From assembly GCA_014529385.2 (NCBI GenBank), contig CM043957.1:90050881-90114880 (forward strand): 64,000 nt of DNA, in the 5' to 3' direction. This DNA is from Adiantum capillus-veneris (taxonomy: Eukaryota; Streptophyta; Polypodiopsida; Polypodiales; Pteridaceae). The position numbers and the translations under genes are program-made. Of this stretch, positions 51,821-61,810 are shown in pieces. How positions within the stretch are numbered: the stretch's first letter is position 1; each line of letters begins with the position of its first letter. The notes under the pieces were generated by a model that saw only the letters and a list, made by a program, of their open reading frames with translations, ran no database searches and was not told where the DNA came from.

Positions 51821-52672
51821 ATGAGGTGGGAAAATTTCCTTTGGCAATTTCATTTTCATATTGCTCACATTGCTGGCAAGAATAATCAAGTAGCCGATGC
51901 ACTCTCAAGATGGCCGAGAGTGAATGCGGTTTCCATAGCAACTCACAATGATCTATCTTCTATGATAGATGAGTATGCTATTGATCCCGACTTTAGAGAT
52001 GTGATTTCAGCCCTTGCACTAGGGAAGAAAGAGGAACCATTTACTTTACAAGATGGTTATCTTCTCTATGGCAATAGACTATGTGTTACTAGCTCACTAC
52101 GTGAGAAAGTAATGTATGAATCTCATGCTCCTCCTTATGCAAGGCATAGAGGGATTCAGTCTACCCTAAAGGGGATTGAAACATATTTTTATTGGCATAC
52201 CATAAAAGCAAACATACCCGCAAACATACAAGAGTATGTTTCTAAATGTGCGGTATGCCAAAAGACAAAGTTTGATAGAGGGAAGCAAATTGGATTGCTT
52301 CAACCTTTGCCAATCCCTAATTCAGCATGGGAGAGCATATCCATGGATTTTATCTTTGGATTGCCTAAGTCTATCCATGGGAATACGGGAATATGGACAA
52401 TAGTAGACAGGTTCAGTAAACAAGCTCATTTTATACCTGTCAAAAAGACAATCAAAGCCCATCAAATGGCAACCCTCTTCATTTCACAAATCTTCAAGTA
52501 CCATGGCTTGCCAATGTCCATAGTGTCGGATACAGATCCTAGAATGACTAGTAATTTTTGGAAGGGTCCCTTTGAGAATTTAGAAACGAGGCTAAACTTC
52601 TCTTCGGCCTATTACCTGCAAACGGATGGCCAAAGTGAAATAGCTAACTTAACAATTCTTGATCTCTACTAA
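51821..52672 (+). CDS. pol: chromovirus RNase H end and integrase core
   Basis: It opens with the last RNase H block (VADALSR). The integrase zinc region has HAPPYARHRG and CAVCQ, with Tyr and Arg changes in the first His half. The core has SMDFIFGLP (Asp), VSDTDPRMTSNFW (Asp) and YLQTDGQSEIAN (Glu). One shift and a stop near 52672 separate it from the C-terminal part. Confidence 0.82.
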   Translation: MRWENFLWQFHFHIAHIAGKNNQVADALSRWPRVNAVSIATHNDLSSMIDEYAIDPDFRDVISALALGKKEEPFTLQDGYLLYGNRLCVTSSLREKVMYESHAPPYARHRGIQSTLKGIETYFYWHTIKANIPANIQEYVSKCAVCQKTKFDRGKQIGLLQPLPIPNSAWESISMDFIFGLPKSIHGNTGIWTIVDRFSKQAHFIPVKKTIKAHQMATLFISQIFKYHGLPMSIVSDTDPRMTSNFWKGPFENLETRLNFSSAYYLQTDGQSEIANLTILDLY

Positions 52673-52683
52673 AAGCCTATGTA

Positions 52684-53427
52684 ATGGAAGTAGATCAAAA
52701 ATCCCAATGGGAGAAGTACTTACCCTTAGTGGAGTATGCATGCAATAACACTGTACATACTTCCACGGAAAAAGCACCTTTTGAGGTAATAGAGGGAATA
52801 TCAAAAAGTCCCTTGCTACTTAAGGTACACGGGAAGATCTTCGCTGCAGATGAGTATAGCCGAGACCTACAAGAATATTTCCAAAAGATTAAGGATGCTA
52901 TCTCTATCTCACAGCAAAGGCAAAAGGCTGCTGCTGACAAGCACAGAAGAGCCCAAGCCTTTAAAGAAAATGATTGGGTCCTACTCAAATTTCCCAAGGC
53001 TCGATTAAGGCACACGACGGGCAAGAATCCTACAGGACACCAAAAGTACTATGCTAAGTTAGCAAAAAGGTACTATGGTCCCTTCCAGATTCTTAGGCCA
53101 ATCAATGAGATGGCCTATCAACTCAAGTTGCCCAACCATTGGCTCATACACAATGCTTTCCATGTGAGCCTACTAAAGACTTACAAAGGAGAGCCACCTC
53201 AAGAACCCACTATTGAAGATGCACCATAGATCGAGGACCAAGAAGAGGTGTTGCAGCCCGAGTCCATTCTCCGACATGAAGACAAGGTACTAAGAGGCGG
53301 TAAGACTATTCGACAATATCTTATTAAGTTTAAGAATTATCCTTTTGAAGATTCTAGATGGATGCAAGGCATACAATTAAAGGATAACCTAAACCTTGTC
53401 AATGCTTACAATGCTTCCCAAGAATAA
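52684..53427 (+). CDS. pol: chromovirus integrase C-terminus with chromodomain
   Basis: YACNNTVHTSTEKAPFEV and KRYYGPFQILRPI (GPF-like module) are followed by HNAFHVSLLK. A TAG at 53227-53229 is in frame with the last 65 codons, which read EEVLQPESILRH, YLIKFKNYPFEDSRW and NLVNAY: a chromodomain that in this lineage steers insertion to particular chromatin. The TAG could be a changed Gln codon. It ends at TAA 53425-53427. Confidence 0.8.
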
Positions 53428-53752
53428 GCAAATGTACAAATATTAAAAATGAACAAAGTTTTTGTCTTATAAGACTCTCTTTTTCTTTATTGTGCACAAA
53501 AATGAAGTAGTATGCATGCTGAGATCAAGTTTGTGGAGACGACGTCTCCCAAACACCAAGTAGAGCTTGTCACTCTACTATGGAAGATTGATAGGACTAA
53601 TCTGCAGACTTGCTTGCGATAGCCTCAGGCTCTCAAGCACCAAATGGACTAGTCATCCATTCTGGAACGATGTCGTAGGGTAACATAGGGATCCTCTACT
53701 CGCTAAGAAAAAGCACCCATGAATATGCTTTATCTTCTCTACACTATGATTT

Positions 53753-53764
53753 AAAGAGAGAGGT
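53753..53764 (+). other. polypurine tract of the chromovirus
   Basis: AAAGAGAGAGGT, two bases before the 3' LTR start TGTCATAATA. The 300 bases between the coding end and this tract hold no ORF. Confidence 0.75.
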
Positions 53765-53766
53765 AA

Positions 53767-55258
53767 TGTCATAATAATCAATATCTAATTCTCCTAAATG
53801 TTTTTCTCATGTTAAACTGATCATTTAATATGGGGAAGTGCCAGGGAAGAAAAAGCTAGAATATTGGTTAAGTTAGCAGACCGGCCACAGTAGGGATCCA
53901 AAGGAGGGAAAATAGGGATCCAAAGGGGGTCCATCTGCAAAAGAGTTATGTGCAACAATGGGCTTAAGAGACCTTAAGGTTCAGCCCATTTAGACTTCCA
54001 AAATGCTAAGGTTCCAAAATTCAAAGGTTGTGTCCAAAGGTCAACTTTAGGGAAAATGATGCTTTGTGTGTGTCCCAAAAGTCTTTGTCAAGCCCTGCAT
54101 AGGAGGGGAAGAGCCCAACAAGTAGAGGATGAGAGAGAAACTCATACACACACACAAGCTACCGTTGTACACAAGGGGAAAGAGGGACACATGTCAGATC
54201 CCTAGCCCAGATGTCCACAATGTGTACTTAATAAAGAACCAATAAGAATTAAGCTCTCTAGAAGACTATTGGACAGTCTCCCAAGCGGCGATGGCTTGCC
54301 TGATTCCTATTGGCTAGGAGGCAAAGGGGTCCAATGAGAGTTTAGTTGAATTATTAAATTACCTAAAGCTCTCACAAAAGGGGAAAGGGGGACACATGTC
54401 AGAAGGCTATCACTTATGCTGCTTAATTGTCATTGACTAAGCTTGGGGAGGTCCAATAGGATGCTAGCATGAGTAATTAGCAAGGGGGGTCGACCAAAAG
54501 AGAGAGGGGGCTGATTTTTGCAAGGAATTATTGACACACACACACACACTCACACAAACTCATGTGTGAAGCAAGAAGAGACTCTCTCTCCTTCTCAAGA
54601 TTTAATGGAAAGCTTATCACCTACTCCAAGCTTGTCAGAAGGAAGGCCTACACCAACAACTCTTGGATTTGTGATGCAAATCCAACCAAGAGCCAAGCTT
54701 CAATACATGCTCATCTCCTCTAACATGCTAATTACTAAGCTAAGCTATGCTAATATGAGTGATTATGTGAGGGGATGTACATCTTTCTCGTAAGAATACT
54801 CATTCTTCCTCTCAAACTACTCTCATACCCCGCTAGCTCTCACCATCTTTGAAGGTGTGTGAGGTCTTGAGTTTGTGACTGTGAGGGAATTGATGTTGTG
54901 TTTGATAAGTGTTTTGCGTAGTGCATGAAGTTTTCCATATTCATTGCACTAGCTAGTATTGAAGGAACACAAGAAATTGTACTGTAAAATTTCTCTCTTG
55001 ATGGGAGAAACCATAATACAAAGCCTTTTGGAGGAGGGACCGGATCCATGCAAATCCGGTCCTCAATTGTTGTCAATTGCTTAATTTCTCTCTCTTTTGA
55101 AGTATTGTTAATGCTATCTAACTAGGTGTTATGATTTTTGTCTCCCTCTCCACCCAAGCACTCTTGTTAATCTCATCAGGAATCTATTCTAATGAAATGC
55201 TCACTATGTTCATGCTATTTTCCACTACACACAAGTTACTAGGCCATTAAATGTTATA
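53767..55258 (+). repeat. 3' LTR of the chromovirus
   Basis: 1,492 bp, starting TGTCATAATAATC and ending AAATGTTATA. It has a short deletion relative to the 5' LTR around 54235-54290. GTATT follows. Confidence 0.92.
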
Positions 55259-55263
55259 GTATT

Positions 55264-58200
55264 GCTGTCACTGAATTGCACAATCCAAGAGACCAGCAAG
55301 AGGCAATTCCCAACACAGAATATGTGAAGCAAGGAAGCCATTTATTGATAAGCATTCTGGCTATCGATTTGTCACATGGTGGTAGCATTCCCACTGCTGA
55401 TCTGCAGAGAAGCAATTGGTTGTACACATGCTATATTATGTTAGGGCCAAGTTGGAAAACATCTAGCAGTTGCATGGTAGGATTCAAACCAGGAATGGTG
55501 ACTAAATGAATGGTCTAGATCTACTATCCCGTGACCCTTGACCTTGACAATAGGAAAGGTGATCCCATTGAGACAAAGAGCAAAGAGATCCTCACCAAGA
55601 GAGAGTGTTTAAATAGAAATGCATGTGAAGCTCCATCCCTTGATAATGATGGATTGCCTGATTTCTCAACCCCAAGGAAGCAATGGATCAAGAATTCAAT
55701 TATCAGAGGGAGAGAGACAGACAGAGAGGGTGAGAGATGGCTAATGTGTGCAAGCAATACCATCTTGTATTAGGCTTTTGCACTCAACAACTACGCATTT
55801 CAAATGAAAACTTGAAGCTATCTACACTGGAAGGTAGAGATGCTTGTTGTGTTTCAAAGTATCAATTGTTGTTGCTGGCTCTCTTTCTCAAGATGATGCC
55901 AGTCCTAGTCTTCCCCCTTACTCAAAAGGAGAGGGGAGATTCCTCTAGGATGGGATGAGATTTTGACACCTATTCTTTAGCCTCCCAGTCATAGGTCCTT
56001 TTGATTTCTAGAAGTGAGCAGACTTAGCTATGCAGCTAGTTGCGGATGGTGAGACTATTGGGCAAGGCATGATACCTTAGGCAATACAAGGCAAGGGGCA
56101 AGAAGCACCTTCAGCAGCCACGAATGGGCTAGCATCTGAAGGGGTCACCCTTGCAAGCTCGTGTAGAAGGGAAACTCATCACTATAGATTGTTCAAAATG
56201 TGGAGTAGCAAAAATGACACAAAAAGCTATTCTCTTAATTCTCATCTATCCCGATTCAAAATGAAAATTTCCTAGTTGAAAATGGAAAAAAGAAATCCCC
56301 CATATTCAAGGTCAATAAAGTGGGCAGTTGTCAAAGCACTACTCTCCCAGACTTTTTCAAAAAATGCTAGCCTAAGAAATTATGGGCTTCTAGCTTGCTT
56401 AAAGCTCTACTAGTTTTTAGCTGAAAATAAAAACATTGAAGCTTGAACTGATACTTACAAGACAATTTGTCAAATTTTGTCGGTTTTCTTTAAGGCAAAT
56501 TTAGAACTTAGTCAAGATTTTACAATTTTAGCCATTTCAAAATATGCTAAACCCCAGATTTTAATTCTCCCTCATAGACAATAACGTCTCTCTCTAGGAA
56601 TCAATGTGAGAGCAAGAGCGAGAGCCACTCAGTAACTTAAAAAAACATAGGGATGTTAAGTGGACAAGGAAATGTTGAATAATAGGACAAAAAAAAGATA
56701 TTCTTATCATAATGCAAGAAAGGTTATGTAATTGGTGTCCCACTAGGCCATTGAACAAGACTTTTTTTTATAAAGAGGGGGCATAAGCCATAGATGGGCA
56801 AGCTAGTGTGACAACCATCATGTCTTGTAGGTTACGACCATTAAAATGGGTATTGTATACATATTTTCTTGTATATGTGTAAGTGAAAGTGATGTGGAGT
56901 AAGTACTTACTAATGCTAAAGTGTGCACCTTAACATAGCTCTATGGAAAAAACAGCGGACCAAGGTCAAGGTCAAGCATGGTCCTCGATACAAGTGCAAA
57001 AAGGGCATCTCACCAAAAAGGCATAGCAAGTGGTTTGCACATAGAAAAGGGGCTAGATGCCTCTAGTAAAATAAGTGATTCACTCAATAATGGGTCTCTT
57101 ATTTTGGGGCCGATGCATGTATTGGTGATACCAAAAAGTGGTGTCTAGGACAGTCCTTTGGTAGCACTTTACAAGCCCCATCTTCATGTGTTACGTGTAG
57201 AATTAAACTAGCATGTTATATATCAATGGATATAGTTTTGCATGTAGAATCTAAAAGTATGAAGTCCAACAAGTTTTGATTTTTTTTGCAAGAATTTTAC
57301 CGGTCCCCACTTTTTTAAAGTGGTACCACCAAAAGGTACAGAAAGTGGTGCCACCAAGACATGCTTTTACCCTTTGATTTTCAAGGAACATTGTCGCATG
57401 CCATGTCCATTTCAAAATTTACATTAGAACTCTGCCAAGTATAAACAGCAAAAAGTGGTACCACCAAGACATGCTTCTACCCTTTGATTTGCAAGGAACA
57501 TTGTCGCATGCCATGTCCATTTCAAAATTTACATTAGAACTAAGGATGACTAAGATTGACATGATAGGACAAGAAGATGATAATATGAATTGTATTAGCG
57601 GTGCAAGTGGACGCTTTGATCTATAAGTGGCAGGTCACCCATCCTTCATAGTGAGAGAAGACTTTTTCTGTTTCATGGATAGGACTTTTCTCTTGAGAAA
57701 TGAGGATAGTTCCTTCAAAGAAATACCTTGTGCATATAATGGTACCATGTAAAAAATGGTTACATTACTATGAGCCAAGTAGCTGAGCATAAGCATGCGG
57801 TTTCTTATGTGCTTTGCTAATTGGGCAAGGTAGAGAAGAGTGATAAGACCTTATGTCAAGGACAACAGATTTATGATAGTGTGAGACTATGAGGAGAAGT
57901 TTCCTCAACGGATTTGTAAACAAAATGGATGTGGTTGGAATGATAAGGAAAAAGCTAGCGTATTCTTTATAAAGATCATTTGCAAGCGTTCATCTCATTT
58001 TCTCTTTGTTATTGAAGAAAAATGGTATTGCTAGATTACCCATTGAGGAACTTGAAGTTGAAAGTTCCTAGATCATTGGGTAGACTTTATGAAGCAATGA
58101 CAAAAAGAAATCAAGCTACAAGGTGCTAGTCAAAAGTGGCTTGTGCATGGTCCAATGGGTGTTATTCCCCTCATTGAGAGTTGGTCCTTCGTAATGGCAC

Positions 58201-58557
58201 TTTACTAGACAAGGTTACATGAATATTGCTAGGATGTTTGTAAACATAATGCATGCCAATGGCATGTATAGTGTTTAAAATGGGCATGTCAAGTATATTT
58301 AATGAAGGTGATAGAGCAACTTCATTCAACACTTCATCTAGACCTAATAAATAAGTTGTCTAAGGATGTTAAAAGCATGCGAGCTCACATAACTAAATAG
58401 GTCATTGTGACTCTCATAATGATCCCATTTCTTTGTCTGGGTCAAGAAAACCAATATTGTAGCAAGTGGAGTACATTTGGCTGCATATATTGCTTTATAG
58501 TGTGATATAGGACACACCTATAGAGTATCTATATAGCTGATTTTTTTTCCATTAGAT
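55264..58557. other. AT-rich spacer, no gene recognised
   Basis: Frames are under about 90 codons and unremarkable. CTCT-rich and GAGA-rich patches occur near 55710 and 56600. A local tandem duplication is listed separately. Confidence 0.5.
57342..57540. repeat. 110 bp tandem duplication
   Basis: AAAGTGGTGCCACCAAGAC at 57342 recurs as AAAGTGGTACCACCAAGAC at 57452, and both copies continue through TTGTCGCATGCCATGTCC to ACATTAGAACT. A shorter partial copy starts at 57317. Confidence 0.85.
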
Positions 58558-58909
58558 TGTTGAGATTTCAAGCTCAGCATGCATGACTCTTGGATGACTA
58601 CCACCGACATTTATCATCACTGGAATGCCTTGGTGGATACACATATCTTTGTTAGTGATACTACAACTGTACTACACTTTGTTGATCTACCTTTTTGAGT
58701 GATACTCACCTCATTCATTAGTGGTTTACACTAGACCGTCGTAATAGTGGCCTTTTATGTTCTATTTTCCCTTATGTTTTGTAGAACTCTTATCTTGAGT
58801 TAGTGAAGGATAAGAAAAACAATCTTTTGCCTCCATCTTTGTGTGTGTGCATGCAAGCTTGCAAGAGATCAATAACTCTCTCTCTCTCTCTCTCTCTCTC
58901 CCCCCATCA
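58558..58909 (+). repeat. 5' LTR of the copia relic
   Basis: It aligns with 61169-61467 up to CCTCCATCTTT. It then has an extra (CT)n run (58876-58900) and ends CATCA before a worn primer site TATTAGAGC (58910-58918). Confidence 0.7.
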
Positions 58910-59235
58910 TATTAGAGCTTGGTTGTGTATGAGGGCTTGGACCAACAAGCATGAGCAACAGAGAAAGCGGTCTCGGGATTTGCTAGAGCCATTATCTCCA
59001 ATTGAGTTGATTCCTTTTGGATATCATGCATCTTAGGGTCCTATGTAGTCCTTTGGACTACAATTTCCATTTTGGGCACGATTCAATCCCCATTTTGGAG
59101 TTAGAATACATTTATATGTAGAAACACTAAGGTTTGGGATTTTGCGGATCTACATTTTGGAGGTGCAGAAAGCTTTGGGTCGATTGTAGTGTTCAAAGAT
59201 ATTGTTTGGCAGTGTGAAATAGGTCTATGTACGTA

Positions 59236-59374
59236 GATTGTGGTTACAGATGGTAACTCACTATTTTTAGCAAAATTCTTAGAGACTTGGTGAAGGGTTG
59301 GAAAGATTGTGGTTACAGATGGTAACTCACTATTTTTAGCAGACTTCTTAGAGACTTGGTGAAGGGTTGGAAAG
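59236..59374 (+). repeat. 69 bp tandem duplication in the copia leader
   Basis: GATTGTGGTTACAGATGG starts at 59236 and again at 59305, each followed by TAACTCACTATTTTTAGC and GAAGGGTTGGAAAGAT. It lies just before the gag ATG. Confidence 0.85.
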
Positions 59375-59820
59375 ATGTCGTCCAACAATGATGGGCTTAA
59401 CATGACTGTCCCTAAGAAGTTGGACAAGAGAAACTTCCATGCTTGAAAGTTCAAAATTACCACTTTCCTTATGGTTAAATGGTTATTGGGACTACATTGA
59501 TGGAGAGCATGAGACAACACCACCATTACTAGAGGAAGGTGCAGGTGCTGCAAAAATAAAGAGGTTTAAATATTGGTACCAAGGGGATCGAAAGGTCATG
59601 TAATGGCTTTCTGTGAGTGTGTACGACACTATGATTGGGCACATACAAGATGTTCATACCGCTAACGAAGCTTGGGACACTTTAGTGTCATTGGATGTGA
59701 CCAACACAAAGGCAAGGAATCTACAGATTTAGCTAAATATTGTATAGAAGAAAAACCTGTCCATCAATGATTATTCATTGAAGATAAAAAACATATGTGT
59801 TACAAGGCTAGGCTTGTGGC
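59374..59820 (+). pseudogene. copia gag N-terminal part
   Basis: It starts MSSNNDGLNMTVPKKLDKRNFHA, then a stop in place of Trp before KFKITTFLM. A shift gives YWDYIDGEHETTPP, and SVYDTMIGHIQDV, TANEAWDTL, NTKARNLQI and LSINDYSLKIK follow: the copia Gag plan (N-F-x-x-W ... A-W-x-x-L). Dead by several stops. Confidence 0.7.
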
Positions 59821-60530
59821 CAAATGTATGCACTGACTTATGGGATTGACTATGAGGAGACATTCAACACCATAGCCAAGTTGGCTACCATTCGTGTGTT
59901 TATTGCAGTGGCTATGGCTTTAGGATGGGTGTTGAAACAAATGGATGTGAAGAATGCATTTTTGAATGGAGACTTGAAGGAAGATGTGTATATGGAGCAT
60001 CCACAAGGTTATGCAAATACGACTCTATGTGATCTTGTATGCATGTTAAAGAAAGCATTGGCTAAAGCAAGCATCTAGAGATTGGTATGAGAGGATTGTG
60101 GCATTCCTCATTTCATTGGGCTTTGAAATGTTTGATGCAAATTGTTCATTGTATGTGTGGTAGAATGAGGCAGGAGTTGTGATGATATGCATATATGTGG
60201 ATGACTTAATCGTTAGAGGTGATAATGTGGCTGAAGTAGAGGGTGTACAAGATCTACTTTTGCAAGAGTTTGAGATGAAAGACTTGGGAGACTTGTGGTA
60301 TTTTTTGGGCATTGAAATTATTTGCACAAAATAGGGTGTATGGCTGTTACAAAGACAATATGATTTGGACATGTTGAAAATGCATGGAATGGATGACTGA
60401 AATTCAATTGCAATGCCCTTAGATCATAATTTGAATTTGGAAAATGATGTAGGTCAAGTTATTGAGAATGTTACCATGTACAAGAAGATTGTGGGTAGCT
60501 TAATCTACTTGACTATCTCACGCACCTAGA
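59821..60530 (+). pseudogene. copia reverse transcriptase fragment
   Basis: MYALTYGIDYEETFNTIAKL, TIRVFIAVAMALGW, QMDVKNAFLNGDLKEDVYM and, after a shift, YVDDLIVRGDN and LGIEI. This is the copia RT core with the V-K-N-A-F-L-N-G and Y-V-D-D motifs intact but in broken frames. The junction with gag just upstream shows an internal deletion. Confidence 0.85.
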
Positions 60531-60549
60531 CTTCAGCTACAAAATTGAA

Positions 60550-61135
60550 TTGGAGAGTCAATTTATGTTGTCTCCTAGGAAAACACACTTGCATGACATG
60601 AGTTGCACTTTGCACTTTGTGAGTGCTACATTGAACTATGCATTTGTTTATAGGGTTGATGTTGAGTTGCAGCTCTATGGTTACACCATTGTGGATTGGG
60701 TTGGTAGTACATACGATCGCAAGTCTACCGGAGGATTCATGTTTTCACTTGGGAGTGCTACTATCACATGGAGTAGCAAGAAGCAACGTATGGTTTCTCT
60801 TTTGAGTATAGAGGCAGAGCACAAGGGTGCTGCAGTGGTGCCATGTGAGGTAGCATGGTTGGGATTCCTACTTCAAGACTTTGAAGCACATGTATAGAGG
60901 TCCATTGTCATCTATTGTCTCAACCTCAACAACGTACAATTGGCACAAAACCTAGTTTTTCATGCCAAGACAAAGCACATTGATGTGCACTACCACTTCA
61001 TCAGAGAAAGGGTCTTAGCCTCGATCTTAGTTGGCCACATCGACATTGAGTATGTGGCAACAAATGAGTGATTTGTAGACATCTTCACAAAAACCCTTGG
61101 AGCAAAGATGCTACAATGAATTTGGGAAATGTTCG
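60550..61135 (+). pseudogene. copia RNase H fragment
   Basis: GYTIVDWVGSTYDRKSTGGF, ITWSSKKQRMVSLLSIEAEH, then a TAG at 60895-60897 with continuation to AKTKHIDVHYHFIRERV and FVDIFTKTL. These are the D, E and K-H-I-D-V-H-Y blocks of copia RNase H. The end block reads E-stop-F-V-D-I-F-T-K in place of the usual A-D-x-x-T-K. Confidence 0.82.
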
Positions 61136-61158
61136 GCATGCAAGAGATGGTGTTGAGC

Positions 61159-61168
61159 TTGAGGGGAG
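61159..61168 (+). other. polypurine tract of the copia relic
   Basis: TTGAGGGGAG directly before TGTTGAGATATC, the 3' LTR start; a standard copia arrangement. Confidence 0.8.
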
Positions 61169-61470
61169 TGTTGAGATATCAAGCACAACATGTACAACTC
61201 TTGGATGACGACCACCGATAGTCATCATCAAATGGCATGCCTTTGTGGATACACATATCTTTATTAGTGATACTACAACTATATACTACATTGAGTTGGT
61301 CTACCTACCAAATTAATGGCACAACTATCCACTCTGCTCAGTCACTAGAGGTTTACATGAGACCATTGTACTAGTTCCCTTTTATGTTTCATTTTCCCTA
61401 ATGATTTGTAGACCTCTTATCTTGAGTTAGTGAAGAAGAAGAAGAACAGTCTTTTGCCTCCATCTTTTAT
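61169..61470 (+). repeat. 3' LTR of the copia relic
   Basis: It aligns with the 5' LTR through TTTTGCCTCCATCTTT (to about 61467) and then diverges, so its right end is lost or the two LTRs differ in length. Confidence 0.7.
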
Positions 61471-61746
61471 CATGGATCATTATTCAAGCAGGCCAAGATC
61501 TATGACAGACAAGTTCACTTAGCTCCATGGATAGGTTTATATTGTGGTATGGGAAATATCTACAGAGTATCTTTGTAGCTGAGTAGCAACTTAAGTTTTT
61601 AGGTAATTGTGAGACTAAGGGAAACAATACCATTGAATCTCCACCCCCTGCCATAGCATAGACCTTATTCTTAGGCCCTTAGCACTTAGACTTAGACCTT
61701 AGGATTGACCTCTTGGTTCCTAGCCCTTAGCCGGTAGGATCCTTGT

Positions 61747-61810
61747 CCTAACACTACCCCCCCTTCAAGAAGAGTTTTCATCCTCAAAAACAAAAGTGGG
61801 CCATTTATTT
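61747..61810 (-). pseudogene. gypsy pol tail, polypurine tract and LTR start on the minus strand
   Basis: On the minus strand the text reads WPTFVFEDENSS-stop, the usual last residues of a gypsy polyprotein. GAAGGGGGGGTAGTG and TGTTAGGACAAGG follow, the usual start of such LTRs. The LTR would run to lower coordinates, toward 61500. Upstream coding sequence is not recognisable. Confidence 0.45.

Larger units (their letters stand above)
46473..55258 (+). mobile_element. chromodomain Ty3/gypsy retrotransposon (chromovirus), full length but decayed
   Basis: LTRs at 46473-48071 and 53767-55258 both start TGTCATAATA and end AAATGTTACA or AAATGTTATA. The flanks are GTACT and GTATT, a target duplication with one change. 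An initiator-Met primer site follows the 5' LTR and a purine tract precedes the 3' LTR. The order gag, protease, RT, RNase H, integrase, chromodomain is complete. Frameshifts and stops in gag, between protease and RT, and in integrase mean it cannot move alone. Its LTR is the same family as the solo LTR split across 6979-45064. Confidence 0.93.
58558..61470 (+). mobile_element. Ty1/copia retrotransposon, internally deleted and decayed
   Basis: LTR-like repeats begin TGTTGAGATTTCAAGC at 58558 and TGTTGAGATATCAAGC at 61169. Between them are a gag start, an RT part with YVDDLI and an RNase H end, in the copia order. Protease and most of integrase are missing, since gag runs into RT within a few bases near 59820. 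Many stops and shifts show an old copy. Confidence 0.8.
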
